Position numbers and translations under genes: made by a program
Assembly (NCBI RefSeq): GCF_017916295.1
Contig: NZ_JAFMSS010000003.1
Coordinates: forward strand, 186,001-250,000
From: Rubellimicrobium arenae
GTDB taxonomy: Bacteria > Pseudomonadota > Alphaproteobacteria > Rhodobacterales > Rhodobacteraceae
Reading direction: 5' to 3'
DNA length: 64,000 nucleotides
Notes under the pieces: model-generated
Told to the model about the DNA's origin: nothing
The model's database searches: none
What the model saw: the letters and a program-made list of their open reading frames with translations, nothing else
In this document: positions 1-7,582 of the stretch, one piece after another
Layout of the letters: each line of letters begins with the position of its first letter
Position numbering within the stretch: the first letter of the stretch is position 1

Positions 1-1203
1 CTGCTGGCGGGCGGCGGCGTTGTTCTGCACGTATTCGAAGAACTGCCGCTCCTGGCCACGGTACTGGCGGGCCTGCTGGAGCACGGCCTGGGTCAGCTCG
101 GCGTCGGTGACCTTGACCTCGGCCTTCTGGCCCAGGTCGGCGAGCAGGAGGCCCAGCTTCACGCGGCGCTTGGCCAGGCGCTGATGCTCCTCGGTCGGCT
201 CGATGTGGTCGTGGTTGTGCCCGTGGACGTGCGGGTTTTCCTCGTGCCAGAGCTGGTGGGCGATCTGGCTCGCCTCGGCGTCGACAAGACCCTGGGGCAG
301 GTCGAAATCGACCAGCTTGTCGAGCTCGTCGAGGAGCGCGCGCTTGGCGACGGCGCGGGCCGCGCCCTGATACTCCTGCTCCAGACGCTCGCGGACCTGG
401 GTGCGCAGGGCTTCGAGGTCATCGGCGCCGAAGCGCTTGGCCAGCTCGTCGTCGATGGTTGCGGGCTTGGCGGCCTTCACGGCCTTGACGGTGCAGGTGA
501 AGACCGCGTCCTTGCCGGCGAGGTGCGAGGCGCCGTATTCGGCCGGGAAGGTGACGTTGACGTCCTTCTGCTCTCCGGCGGTGACGCCGACGAGCTGGTC
601 CTCGAAGCCCGGGATGAACGAGTTCGAGCCGAGCACGAGCGGGTAGTCCTCGGCGGAGCCGCCTTCGAAGGCTTCGCCGTCGACCTTGCCGACGAAGTCG
701 ATGGTGACCTGGTCGCCGTTCTCGGCCGCGCCGTCCTTGTCCTCGAAGGTCTTGGCGGTGTCGGCGAGGTTCGACAGGGCCTCATCGACGGCAGCGTCGT
801 CGGCCTTGACGTTCAGGCGGGTGAGGGCGACCGAGGACAGGTCCACGGCGGGCACGTCGGGCAGCTTCTCGTAGGCGACTTCCACGACGACGTCGTCGCC
901 TTCCTTCCAGTCCTCGTTGGTCATCTTGACCTGAGGCTGCATGGCCGGCCGGTCGCCGCTGGATTCGAGGTGCGAGCTCACCGCGCCGTCGATGGTCTCC
1001 TGCATGGCTTCGCCCATCAGGCGGGGACCATGCTGCTTGCGCAGGAGCGCCATCGGGACCTTGCCCTGACGGAAGCCCTTCATGGCGACCTGGGGCTGGA
1101 TCTCGGAGAGCTTGGCCTGGACCTTCTGGTCAAGCTCGGCGGCGGTGACGGTGACGGTGTAGCCGCGCTTCAGGCCCTCGTTCAGCGTCTCGGTGACTTG
1201 CAT
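1..1203 (-). CDS. tig: Trigger factor, ribosome-bound chaperone and prolyl isomerase (3' end outside window)
   Basis: Trigger factor docks at the ribosomal exit tunnel and shields nascent chains; the family has an N-terminal ribosome-binding domain, an FKBP-type isomerase domain and a C-terminal chaperone domain. The translation starts MQVTETLNEGLKRGYTVTV and carries the ribosome-docking signature GFRQGKVP at about residues 43-50 (family form GFRxGKxP). It is open for 401 codons to the window edge, so the C-terminal tail is missing. The ATG at 1203 is preceded by the purine-rich stretch GAGGATGAGGAT. The CCA end of a tRNA-Leu lies only 18 nt upstream on the same strand, so the two are probably co-transcribed and the mRNA 5' end may be made by tRNA 3' processing (inference). 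Confidence 0.96.
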   Translation of the reverse strand, partial: MQVTETLNEGLKRGYTVTVTAAELDQKVQAKLSEIQPQVAMKGFRQGKVPMALLRKQHGPRLMGEAMQETIDGAVSSHLESSGDRPAMQPQVKMTNEDWKEGDDVVVEVAYEKLPDVPAVDLSSVALTRLNVKADDAAVDEALSNLADTAKTFEDKDGAAENGDQVTIDFVGKVDGEAFEGGSAEDYPLVLGSNSFIPGFEDQLVGVTAGEQKDVNVTFPAEYGASHLAGKDAVFTCTVKAVKAAKPATIDDELAKRFGADDLEALRTQVRERLEQEYQGAARAVAKRALLDELDKLVDFDLPQGLVDAEASQIAHQLWHEENPHVHGHNHDHIEPTEEHQRLAKRRVKLGLLLADLGQKAEVKVTDAELTQAVLQQARQYRGQERQFFEYVQNNAAARQQ

Positions 1204-1221
1204 ATCCTCATCCTCGCGTCC

Positions 1222-1306
1222 TGGTGCGGGTGAAGGGACTCGAACCCCCACGCCTTGCGGCGCCGGAACCTAAATCCGGTGCGTCTGCCAGTTCCGCCAC
1301 ACCCGC
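1222..1306 (-). tRNA. tRNA-Leu, anticodon UAG, CCA encoded
   Basis: On the minus strand the 5' acceptor arm GCGGGTG pairs with CACCCGC, followed by discriminator A and an encoded CCA at 1224-1222. The anticodon stem CCGGA/TCCGG encloses the loop TTTAGGT, giving anticodon TAG. The T arm reads GGGGGTTCGAGTCCC. A long variable arm (GGCGCCGCAAGGCGT region) marks a class II tRNA, and the 85-nt length suits leucine. It reads CUA codons and can wobble to other CUN. It sits just upstream of tig on the same strand. Confidence 0.95.
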
Positions 1307-1409
1307 AAAGTCATGCGGGAGGCGGGCCGTCGCCCTCCCCCCCTGGCTGGCGCGCCTCCTAGCAGAGGGGGCGGTCGGGAGCGAGGGGAAAAATGCCGGA
1401 GCCGGGCGC

Positions 1410-3113
1410 TCAGAGCCCCAGCGCGCGAAAGACCTTGGGCAGCTCCTCGGGCAGGTCCTCGGCGATGAGGCCCGGACCGAAGCTGCGGGCGCATTCCACA
1501 TGGAGCCAGGCGGCGGTGCAGGCGGCGTCGAAGGGCGCGAACCCGCGCGCAAGCAGCCCCGCCACGAAGCCCGCCAGCACGTCGCCCGAGCCTGCCGTGG
1601 CGAGCCAGGGGGCGGCGCGGTCGTAGACGGCGGCGTTGATGGCGGCACGGCCGGTCGGGTCGGCGATCACCGTGTCGGGCCCCTTGAGAAGGACGACCGC
1701 GCCGCATTCCTTCGCGGCGTCGCGGGTGGCGTCGACCTTGGAATAGGCGGGGCCGGTGGCGGCGGGCGCGTGCCACTTCTCGGCGATGGCCGGGAAGAGG
1801 CGCCCGAACTCACCCTCGTGGGGGGTAAGGACGCAGGCCGCGTGGAGCTTGGCGCGGAGGGCGTCGTCCCTGGACAGGAGCGTCAGGGCGTCGGCGTCGA
1901 GGACGACGGCGCGGAACCGTTCGCCCTCCCCGGTCGCGCGCGACGCGTCGAGGACGGCCGAAAGGAGCGCGGCCTCGCGGTCGGAGGTCCCGAGGCCGGG
2001 CCCGACGGCGAGCGCGTTGTAGCGGGCGTCGCTGAGCAGGTCGGTGAGGGCCTCGGCATCCTTGATGCTGCGAAGCATGATGGCGTCGAGGCGGGCGGCG
2101 TTCTCCTGCAACGCGGCCGGCGGGACGGCGAGGGTCACGAGCCCCGCGCCGATCCGGAGCGCCCCCCGGGCGGTCATGCGGGCCGCTCCGCCGTGGCCGG
2201 GGCGTCCGGAGAGGATGAGGGCGTGGCCGTGGGAGTATTTATGCGTTGGACGACCAAAACGATCGCCTTTCCCGAGTCCCCTCTTCGGACCGTCAATCAG
2301 TTCGCAAGGCTTAACGCTTCGATCGCGAGGCTCCGAAGGATAGAGAACCCATCCCCCAAGTCCCTGCCCTGTGGTCGAGAGAGTCGGGACACTGGTGGAC
2401 CGTTCCCTTAGGCCGATGTCCTTGACCACAACTCGTCCGCACTGGAAGGGACCTTCGGCGAGGAAGTGACTACGTTTCGCGCGATGAAACGTCACGGTCA
2501 GATCGGCCCAGAGCGTATCGCCATCCAGTGACCGACCGCTGTCGGAACAGATGCCGGAAGGCACGTCCACGGCCACGACACGAGGGCGCGCAGGTTCGAA
2601 CCGCAGGTCCCATGCAGGAAGGTAGGTGCCGAGCCCGTGGTCGAAGTCGATGGGCCGAGTCAATCCGGTACCGAAAACAGCATCAATGATGAGGCTGTAA
2701 TCCCAGGGATCGTGCTGGGTTTCGAGAGACAACGGTTCGACAATCGTCAACGGTTTGGAGCCCCGAGCTACCACCCACTCCGGCAGCACCCCAGCCATGG
2801 CGACCCAACGGTCATAATTCGTTCGCGCATCTTGGGGGAGCTTCTCAGCGTCCCCCAAGAGGAAGACCCTGATCTTCCACCCCCGCTCCCTCAAGAGCCG
2901 CGCGACCACGAAGCCGTCGCCGCCGTTGTTGCCCGGGCCGCAGAGGACGACGGCGCGTCGCGGACCCTGCTCGATCGCCGGCCACTCGGCCAGGATGGCC
3001 TCGACCACCCCCCGGCCCGCGCGCTCCATGAGCTCGAGGCCCGTGACCTCGCCCCGGGCGATGGCCTCCTGTTCAAGCGCCCGCATCTCCGCTGCCGTCA
3101 GGATCGCCGTCAT
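1410..3113 (-). CDS. nnr: Bifunctional NAD(P)HX epimerase / ADP-dependent NAD(P)HX dehydratase (YjeF type)
   Basis: This enzyme repairs hydrated NADH and NADPH: the N-terminal NnrE domain epimerises R-NAD(P)HX, and the C-terminal NnrD domain dehydrates the S form using ADP. Visible motifs are GPGNNGGDGF at residues 59-68, FGTGLTRP near 147, AVDVPSG near 181, SHGHALILSG near 294, LTPHEGEFGRLFP, and the catalytic GSGD at about 508-511. The length of 567 residues is normal for the fusion. ATG at 3113 is chosen because GGGGGAG precedes it; in-frame codons further upstream lack a site. The middle of the gene (about 2235-2870, residues 81-293) is visibly poorer in GC than both flanks although the reading frame is intact. 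A perfect inverted repeat lies 15 nt upstream of the start. Confidence 0.95.
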   Translation of the reverse strand: MTAILTAAEMRALEQEAIARGEVTGLELMERAGRGVVEAILAEWPAIEQGPRRAVVLCGPGNNGGDGFVVARLLRERGWKIRVFLLGDAEKLPQDARTNYDRWVAMAGVLPEWVVARGSKPLTIVEPLSLETQHDPWDYSLIIDAVFGTGLTRPIDFDHGLGTYLPAWDLRFEPARPRVVAVDVPSGICSDSGRSLDGDTLWADLTVTFHRAKRSHFLAEGPFQCGRVVVKDIGLRERSTSVPTLSTTGQGLGGWVLYPSEPRDRSVKPCELIDGPKRGLGKGDRFGRPTHKYSHGHALILSGRPGHGGAARMTARGALRIGAGLVTLAVPPAALQENAARLDAIMLRSIKDAEALTDLLSDARYNALAVGPGLGTSDREAALLSAVLDASRATGEGERFRAVVLDADALTLLSRDDALRAKLHAACVLTPHEGEFGRLFPAIAEKWHAPAATGPAYSKVDATRDAAKECGAVVLLKGPDTVIADPTGRAAINAAVYDRAAPWLATAGSGDVLAGFVAGLLARGFAPFDAACTAAWLHVECARSFGPGLIAEDLPEELPKVFRALGL

Positions 3114-3127
3114 CGCTTGCTCCCCCA

Positions 3128-3143
3128 GCAGTTTCCAAACTGC
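3128..3143. promoter_or_regulatory. Perfect inverted repeat between divergent nnr and glnB
   Basis: GCAGTTT-CC-AAACTGC is a perfect 7-bp inverted repeat with a 2-bp centre. It lies 15 nt upstream of the nnr ATG and about 140 nt upstream of glnB. Its size and symmetry suit a dimeric repressor operator or a short RNA hairpin in the nnr leader. No matching regulator is recognised. Confidence 0.4.
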
Positions 3144-3284
3144 CCGTTTTCGCGCCATCCAGCACATTCATGCCGCAAACCGCGCCGTTCCGCCCATGGT
3201 GCACGCAGGAGGCGATCAGGCCCGATTGTGGTCCCCCGCCCGTCCCGCCATACCCGCCACGGGACAGAGGAGCAGAACGCCGCC

Positions 3285-3623
3285 ATGAAAAAGATCGAGG
3301 CGATCATCAAGCCGTTCAAGCTCGACGAGGTCAAGGAAGCGCTCCAGGACGTCGGCGTGCAGGGGCTCTCGGTCGTCGAGGTGAAGGGATTCGGTCGGCA
3401 GAAGGGCCACACGGAACTGTACCGCGGCGCCGAATATGTCGTGGATTTCCTGCCCAAGGTGAAGATCGAGGTGGTCCTGCCCGACGAGCAGGCCGAGAAC
3501 GCGATCCAGGCGATCGTGCAGGCGGCCCGCACCGACAAGATCGGGGACGGCAAGATCTTCGTCTCGACCATCGAGCAGGCGATCCGGATCCGCACGGGCG
3601 AGTCGGGCGACGATGCCCTCTGA
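3285..3623 (+). CDS. glnB: Nitrogen regulatory protein PII
   Basis: PII is a trimeric sensor of 2-oxoglutarate, ATP/ADP and, through uridylylation, glutamine; it controls the GlnE adenylyltransferase and NtrB. The 112-residue product starts MKKIEAIIKPFKLDEVKEAL. Its T loop holds YRGAEY, with the uridylylated tyrosine at Tyr51, and the C-terminal signature region lies around KIGDGKIFV. ATG at 3285 follows an AGAGGAGCAG ribosome site. glnA starts 88 bp downstream, the usual alphaproteobacterial glnBA pair. I saw no convincing NtrC or sigma-54 site in the upstream 170 bp. Confidence 0.98.
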   Translation: MKKIEAIIKPFKLDEVKEALQDVGVQGLSVVEVKGFGRQKGHTELYRGAEYVVDFLPKVKIEVVLPDEQAENAIQAIVQAARTDKIGDGKIFVSTIEQAIRIRTGESGDDAL

Positions 3624-3711
3624 GGAGCAGGCCGGGCCCCGCCCAGCCTGACGCGCACAGCATATCGGGCGATGACGCCCGACGGGACAACGAAGGGAAA
3701 GCACAAGGGAA

Positions 3712-5115
3712 ATGGCCAACAAGCTTCTCGACCTCATCGCGCAGGAGGAGGCGGAGTACGTCGATATCCGCTTCACCGATCCGCGCGGCAAGCTCCAGCA
3801 CGTGACCGTGGTGGCCGATCTCGTGGATGCCGAGTTCCTTGAGGACGGCTTCATGTTCGACGGCTCGTCGATCGCCGGCTGGAAGTCCATCGACCAGTCC
3901 GACATGAAGCTGATGCCCGACGCGGACAGCGCCTATGTCGATCCGTTCTTCGCGGAAAAGACGATCTGCGTGCACTGCAACGTGGTCGAGCCCGACACCG
4001 GCGAGCCCTACTCCCGCGACCCGCGCGGCACGGCCCTGAAGGCCGAGGCCTATCTCAGGGCTTCGGGCATCGGCGACACCGCCTACATGGGTCCCGAAGC
4101 CGAGTTCTTCATTTTCGACGACGTGCGCTACAGCGTCTCGATGAACAAGGTGTCCTTCCAGGTCGATGGCGTGGACGCCGCCTGGAACTCGGACGCCGAG
4201 TTCGAATCGGGCAACACCGGCCACCGCCCGGGGATCAAGGGCGGCTACTTCCCGGTGCCGCCGATCGACGACGCGCAGGACCTGCGCTCGGAAATGCTCT
4301 CCACCATGAAGCGGATGGGCATGAAGGTGGACAAGCACCACCACGAGGTGGCCTCCACGCAGCACGAGCTGGGCATCATCTTCGGCACGCTGACCAAGCA
4401 GGCCGACGAGATCCTCAAGTACAAGTACGTCATCCACAACGTGGCCCAGGCCTACGGCAAGACGGCGACCTTCATGCCCAAGCCCATCGCGGGCGACAAC
4501 GGCTCGGGCATGCACGTCAACATGTCGATCTGGAAGGACGGCAAGCCGCTCTTCGCGGGCGACAAGTACGCCGACCTTTCGCAGGAAGCGCTCTACTTCA
4601 TCGGCGGCATCCTCAAGCACGCCAAGGCGCTGAACGCGATCACCAACCCCGGGACCAACAGCTACAAGCGCCTGATCCCCGGCTTCGAGGCCCCCGTGCT
4701 GCGCGCCTACTCCGCCCGCAACCGGTCCGGCTGCATCCGTATTCCGTGGGCCGAATCGCCCAAGGCCAAGCGCGTCGAAGCCCGCTTCCCCGATCCGTCG
4801 GCGAACCCCTACCTCGCCTTCGCGGCGCTTCTGATGGCCGGCCTCGATGGCATCAAGAACCGCATCGACCCGGGCCCGTCCTCGGACAAGGACCTGTACG
4901 ACCTGCCGCCGGAAGAACTGGCGCAGATCCCGACCGTCTGCGGCTCGCTCCGCGAGGCGCTGCAGGAGCTGGAGAAGGACCACGAGTTCCTGCTCCAGGG
5001 CGACGTGTTCACCCGCGACCAGCTCGAGGGCTACATGGCGCTGAAGTGGGAGGAGGTTTACGCCTTCGAACACACGCCGCACCCGGTCGAATACAAGATG
5101 TACTACTCCTGCTGA
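3712..5115 (+). CDS. glnA: Type I glutamine synthetase
   Basis: This enzyme condenses glutamate and ammonia to glutamine with ATP, and the dodecamer is the main entry point of nitrogen. The 467-residue length fits GSI. Visible are FMFDGSSIAGW near the N terminus, the glutamate-binding GPEAEFFIF, the ATP loop around KPIAGDNGSGMH, and the adenylylation site DKDLYDLPPE with Tyr396. ATG at 3712 is preceded by AAGGGA. It is co-oriented with glnB and ends at a GC-rich hairpin terminator. The adenylylation tyrosine implies GlnE control as in relatives. Confidence 0.98.
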   Translation: MANKLLDLIAQEEAEYVDIRFTDPRGKLQHVTVVADLVDAEFLEDGFMFDGSSIAGWKSIDQSDMKLMPDADSAYVDPFFAEKTICVHCNVVEPDTGEPYSRDPRGTALKAEAYLRASGIGDTAYMGPEAEFFIFDDVRYSVSMNKVSFQVDGVDAAWNSDAEFESGNTGHRPGIKGGYFPVPPIDDAQDLRSEMLSTMKRMGMKVDKHHHEVASTQHELGIIFGTLTKQADEILKYKYVIHNVAQAYGKTATFMPKPIAGDNGSGMHVNMSIWKDGKPLFAGDKYADLSQEALYFIGGILKHAKALNAITNPGTNSYKRLIPGFEAPVLRAYSARNRSGCIRIPWAESPKAKRVEARFPDPSANPYLAFAALLMAGLDGIKNRIDPGPSSDKDLYDLPPEELAQIPTVCGSLREALQELEKDHEFLLQGDVFTRDQLEGYMALKWEEVYAFEHTPHPVEYKMYYSC

Positions 5116-5155
5116 TCGGCGTCTGACGCGGATCGTCCCGCACGGGACAGGGAAC

Positions 5156-5183
5156 AAGGGGCGCCTCCTCCGGGGCGCCCCTT
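5156..5183 (+). terminator. Hairpin terminator after glnA
   Basis: AAGGGGCGCC (5156-5165) pairs perfectly with GGCGCCCCTT (5174-5183) around an 8-nt loop, 41 nt past the glnA stop. The tail CGTCGTTT is only weakly T-rich, typical of GC-rich alphaproteobacteria. Confidence 0.7.
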
Positions 5184-5404
5184 CGTCGTTTCGGGCCCAT
5201 GATCGGGCCGAATGGACCGTTCCAGACCCTCGAAAACAACGGCGCGGGCAGATTCCCGCTCAGGTTGCAAGATACTCGTTGTGTTTGTGTCGATACCGTC
5301 GCAAATGCTCCATAGGTGTGAATAGCGCAGTCGTATCCGTTAACAGATCCAGCCAGCCCCATAGGCCGTTCCGGCCAGACCGACCCATCCGCAGGGAGTA
5401 CGAG

Positions 5405-6187
5405 ATGACGACCACATCTCAGGCGAGGACCACGATCGGGCAGCTCGTGTACGCGCAACTTCCGGCGTTCAGCTTCGAGAAGCTGATGGCGGACCTGGAC
5501 ACCGCACTGTCGGTCGGCCGCATGGGCGAGCGGACCCTGGCCTGGGCCGGCGAGGAGGCTGCGCAGATCGACGTCGGATCGGCGCGCATCATGCTGGCCC
5601 TGGCGCGCGGGGCCGAACCCTCGCGGTCGGGCGTGGTGACGATCGCCGTGGGCTGCGGACCGGACGGGGATGCGGACCAGCGCCACGCGCAGCGGCGGGC
5701 CGTCCTGGCCCGGCTGATCGCCGACCGCATCACCGCACGGCATCCCCCGCGCGAAACGCTCTGGAGCACGAGCGACAGCGCGCCGACCCTGGAGCTCATC
5801 GCCAGCAGCACGGCGGAGATGTCGGTTCTGAGCAGCACGCGCCGGCAGATGAAGGCGGAGCGCGCCAGCGCCCAGCGGGCCACTCCACGCCACTTCGTCG
5901 GGCCGGACGACCTGCCCCGGATGCTGGCCCAGGTCGAATCGACCCTGGCGCAACGTCGCGAGGCCGGGGACGACGCGCTGCCGGCCCCCCAGCGGAAGGG
6001 GCTGCCGCTGTTCCGCTCGGTACGGCGGGGCGCCTCCGCAGGCAGGCCGGGACGCCTGGCCCCCGTGCGGCTGGCCGTGCACCTGGTCAATGCGGCCCTG
6101 ATGCTGGTCGTGGTGCCGACCGGGACCACGACCAATGGCACGCCGGCGACGCGCAGCGCCAACGTGACCACGACCACCCGCAACTGA
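5405..6187 (+). CDS. Hypothetical protein with C-terminal hydrophobic segment
   Basis: I do not recognise a family for this 260-residue product. It begins MTTTSQARTTIGQLVYAQLP and has a region rich in charged residues around 110-190 (many Arg, Ala, Glu). One hydrophobic stretch lies near the C terminus (RLAVHLVNAALMLVVVP), followed by a Thr-rich tail ending TTTTRN. ATG at 5405 follows CAGGGAG. GC-rich third positions support real coding. It is transcribed separately from glnA: a terminator and about 220 bp of more AT-rich DNA intervene, and it converges on bioY. Confidence 0.7.
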   Translation: MTTTSQARTTIGQLVYAQLPAFSFEKLMADLDTALSVGRMGERTLAWAGEEAAQIDVGSARIMLALARGAEPSRSGVVTIAVGCGPDGDADQRHAQRRAVLARLIADRITARHPPRETLWSTSDSAPTLELIASSTAEMSVLSSTRRQMKAERASAQRATPRHFVGPDDLPRMLAQVESTLAQRREAGDDALPAPQRKGLPLFRSVRRGASAGRPGRLAPVRLAVHLVNAALMLVVVPTGTTTNGTPATRSANVTTTTRN

Positions 6188-6305
6188 GCCCGGGCGAACC
6201 GGACGGCCATCCCGGCAGAGCATCCGTCCCTTGCCGCGGTGGTCGGCCTTGGCCAGGGCCGCCCGCAGGCGACTGCGTCCTGGCACGCGGCCCGCTGAAC
6301 AAGAA

Positions 6306-6327
6306 CGGCCGGGCGAAGGCCCGGCCG
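6306..6327 (-). terminator. Bidirectional-type terminator hairpin between hypothetical gene and bioY
   Basis: CGGCCGGGC (6306-6314) pairs perfectly with GCCCGGCCG (6319-6327) around a GAAG tetraloop. Read on the minus strand the stem is followed by TTCTTGTTC, a usable U-rich tail, so it best serves as the end of the bioY transcript; it may also stop the convergent gene. Confidence 0.7.
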
Positions 6328-6365
6328 CGCGTGTCCTGAGGACGTGAAGGCGGACGGTCCGGCGA

Positions 6366-7013
6366 CTAGCCCCGGGCCGACCCGACCAGCTTCCAGAGCG
6401 CGGGCGCCAGAAGCGCCGCCAGCGCGAGCTTGATCGCATCGCCGATCAGATAAGGGGTCAGGCCCCAGGCAAGGGTCTGCTGCCAGACGGTGCCGTACTT
6501 GGAGGCGTCGAAGGCGCCGTTCGCCACGACGTGGTGGAGCCAGGCCAGGCCCGGCAGGTAGATCACCGCATTGCCGAGCAGCAGGGCCAGGGCCATGCCC
6601 CCGACGCTCCGGTCCCAGCCCCGCCGCGCGAGCGCGCCGAGCAGCGCCGTGGCCAGGACATAGCCCAGGAGGTAGCCGCCGGACGCGCCCATCATGTAGG
6701 CCAGCCCGTTCTTGTCCGCCGAGGAGCTCGCGAAGACGTCGAACCCCAGGGCGCCGATCAGCATGTAGCCCAGGATGGTGGCGAGGCCGAGCCGGGGTCC
6801 GTAGGCCGAGCCGACGGCCAGCACCGCGAAGGTTCCCATCGTCACGGGCACCGGCGAGGGCCAGACGGGGACCTGCACCTTGGCCGACAACGCCAGCGCC
6901 GCGATGCCCAGCGTCACGAGGAGCGCCTGTCGGGCCAGTCCCGCCGCGCGCTGGTCGCGGCCTCCGACTTCGGCCAGGACGGGCCAGCCCGTCCGAGTCA
7001 CTGCTTGGGCCAT
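6366..7013 (-). CDS. bioY: Biotin transporter BioY, ECF substrate-binding component
   Basis: BioY is the membrane biotin-capture subunit of energy-coupling-factor transporters; in many proteobacteria it works alone or with partners encoded elsewhere. The 215-residue protein has about six hydrophobic segments and the family features VPVWPSPVPVTMGTFAV, GYMLIGALGFDVF, MGASGGYLLGY, and the C-terminal GLTPYLIGDAIKLALAA. ATG at 7013 is preceded by GGAGGCCCCGCT. No bioM or bioN gene is adjacent. A DUF6314 gene lies 51 bp upstream on the same strand, suggesting one transcript. Confidence 0.93.
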   Translation of the reverse strand: MAQAVTRTGWPVLAEVGGRDQRAAGLARQALLVTLGIAALALSAKVQVPVWPSPVPVTMGTFAVLAVGSAYGPRLGLATILGYMLIGALGFDVFASSSADKNGLAYMMGASGGYLLGYVLATALLGALARRGWDRSVGGMALALLLGNAVIYLPGLAWLHHVVANGAFDASKYGTVWQQTLAWGLTPYLIGDAIKLALAALLAPALWKLVGSARG

Positions 7014-7064
7014 AGCGGGGCCTCCCTCCAAACTCTTTCGGCTCTTCTGACGCATGGGCCCGCG

Positions 7065-7493
7065 TCACGCAAGTTCCCTTGGTCCCCGCGCATAGGAAGA
7101 CACCATCTCGTAGTCCTTGGCGGGGCCGGTCACCCACCAGGTCGCGGTCCAGACGGGCCAGGCGGTGAAGTCGTAGGTGACGCGATACAGGTCGCGCCCG
7201 CAGGGGTGATCCGTGCCTAGGGCACGACCCCAGGGCCGGAAGTTATGGAACGGACGCCCGTCCGGAAATCGCATCTCGATCAGGTCGCCGGCGGCGAGCC
7301 ACAGGTAATCGCGATGAGCCGCGAAGGCGGGCCCCTGACCCAGCCGGAGCTGCCCCTCCTCGCGGTAGCGCAGGCCGTCCCCGTCCCGCCAGAGCCGGGC
7401 GTCGCCGTCAAAGCGGCCCGCCTGCCCCGACAGGTGGTCCGCGATCCGCCGCCCGAGCCGCCATTCACCGCGGAAATCGTCCAGATGGAGCAT
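7065..7493 (-). CDS. DUF6314 family protein
   Basis: This 142-residue soluble protein resembles DUF6314, a small family of unknown function. It starts MLHLDDFRGEWRLGRRI, has RDGDGLRYREEGQL, then FHNFRPWGRALGTDHPCGRDLYRVTYDF and ends near WWVTGPAKDYEMVSSYARG. It is rich in Trp, Tyr and Arg, suggesting a small beta-barrel fold (inference). It precedes bioY with a 51-bp gap on the same strand, so a link to cofactor uptake is possible but unproven. Family assignment rests on memory of motif spacing only. Confidence 0.75.
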   Translation of the reverse strand: MLHLDDFRGEWRLGRRIADHLSGQAGRFDGDARLWRDGDGLRYREEGQLRLGQGPAFAAHRDYLWLAAGDLIEMRFPDGRPFHNFRPWGRALGTDHPCGRDLYRVTYDFTAWPVWTATWWVTGPAKDYEMVSSYARGPRELA

Positions 7494-7582
7494 CGCCGAG
7501 CCGCCCGAGCCTACAATTTCGGTCTTGTGGGCGGATAGGCCCCGCCCTACGGAACCCCTACCCCACCCGGCCGAGGCTTTCC

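Noticed and set aside
1208..1776. Minus-strand reading frames over the tRNA, including one containing GVAELADAPDLGSGAARR
   Set aside because: This is the well-known translation of a tRNA-Leu gene on the minus strand and not a protein; the frames also run antisense or out of frame to nnr.
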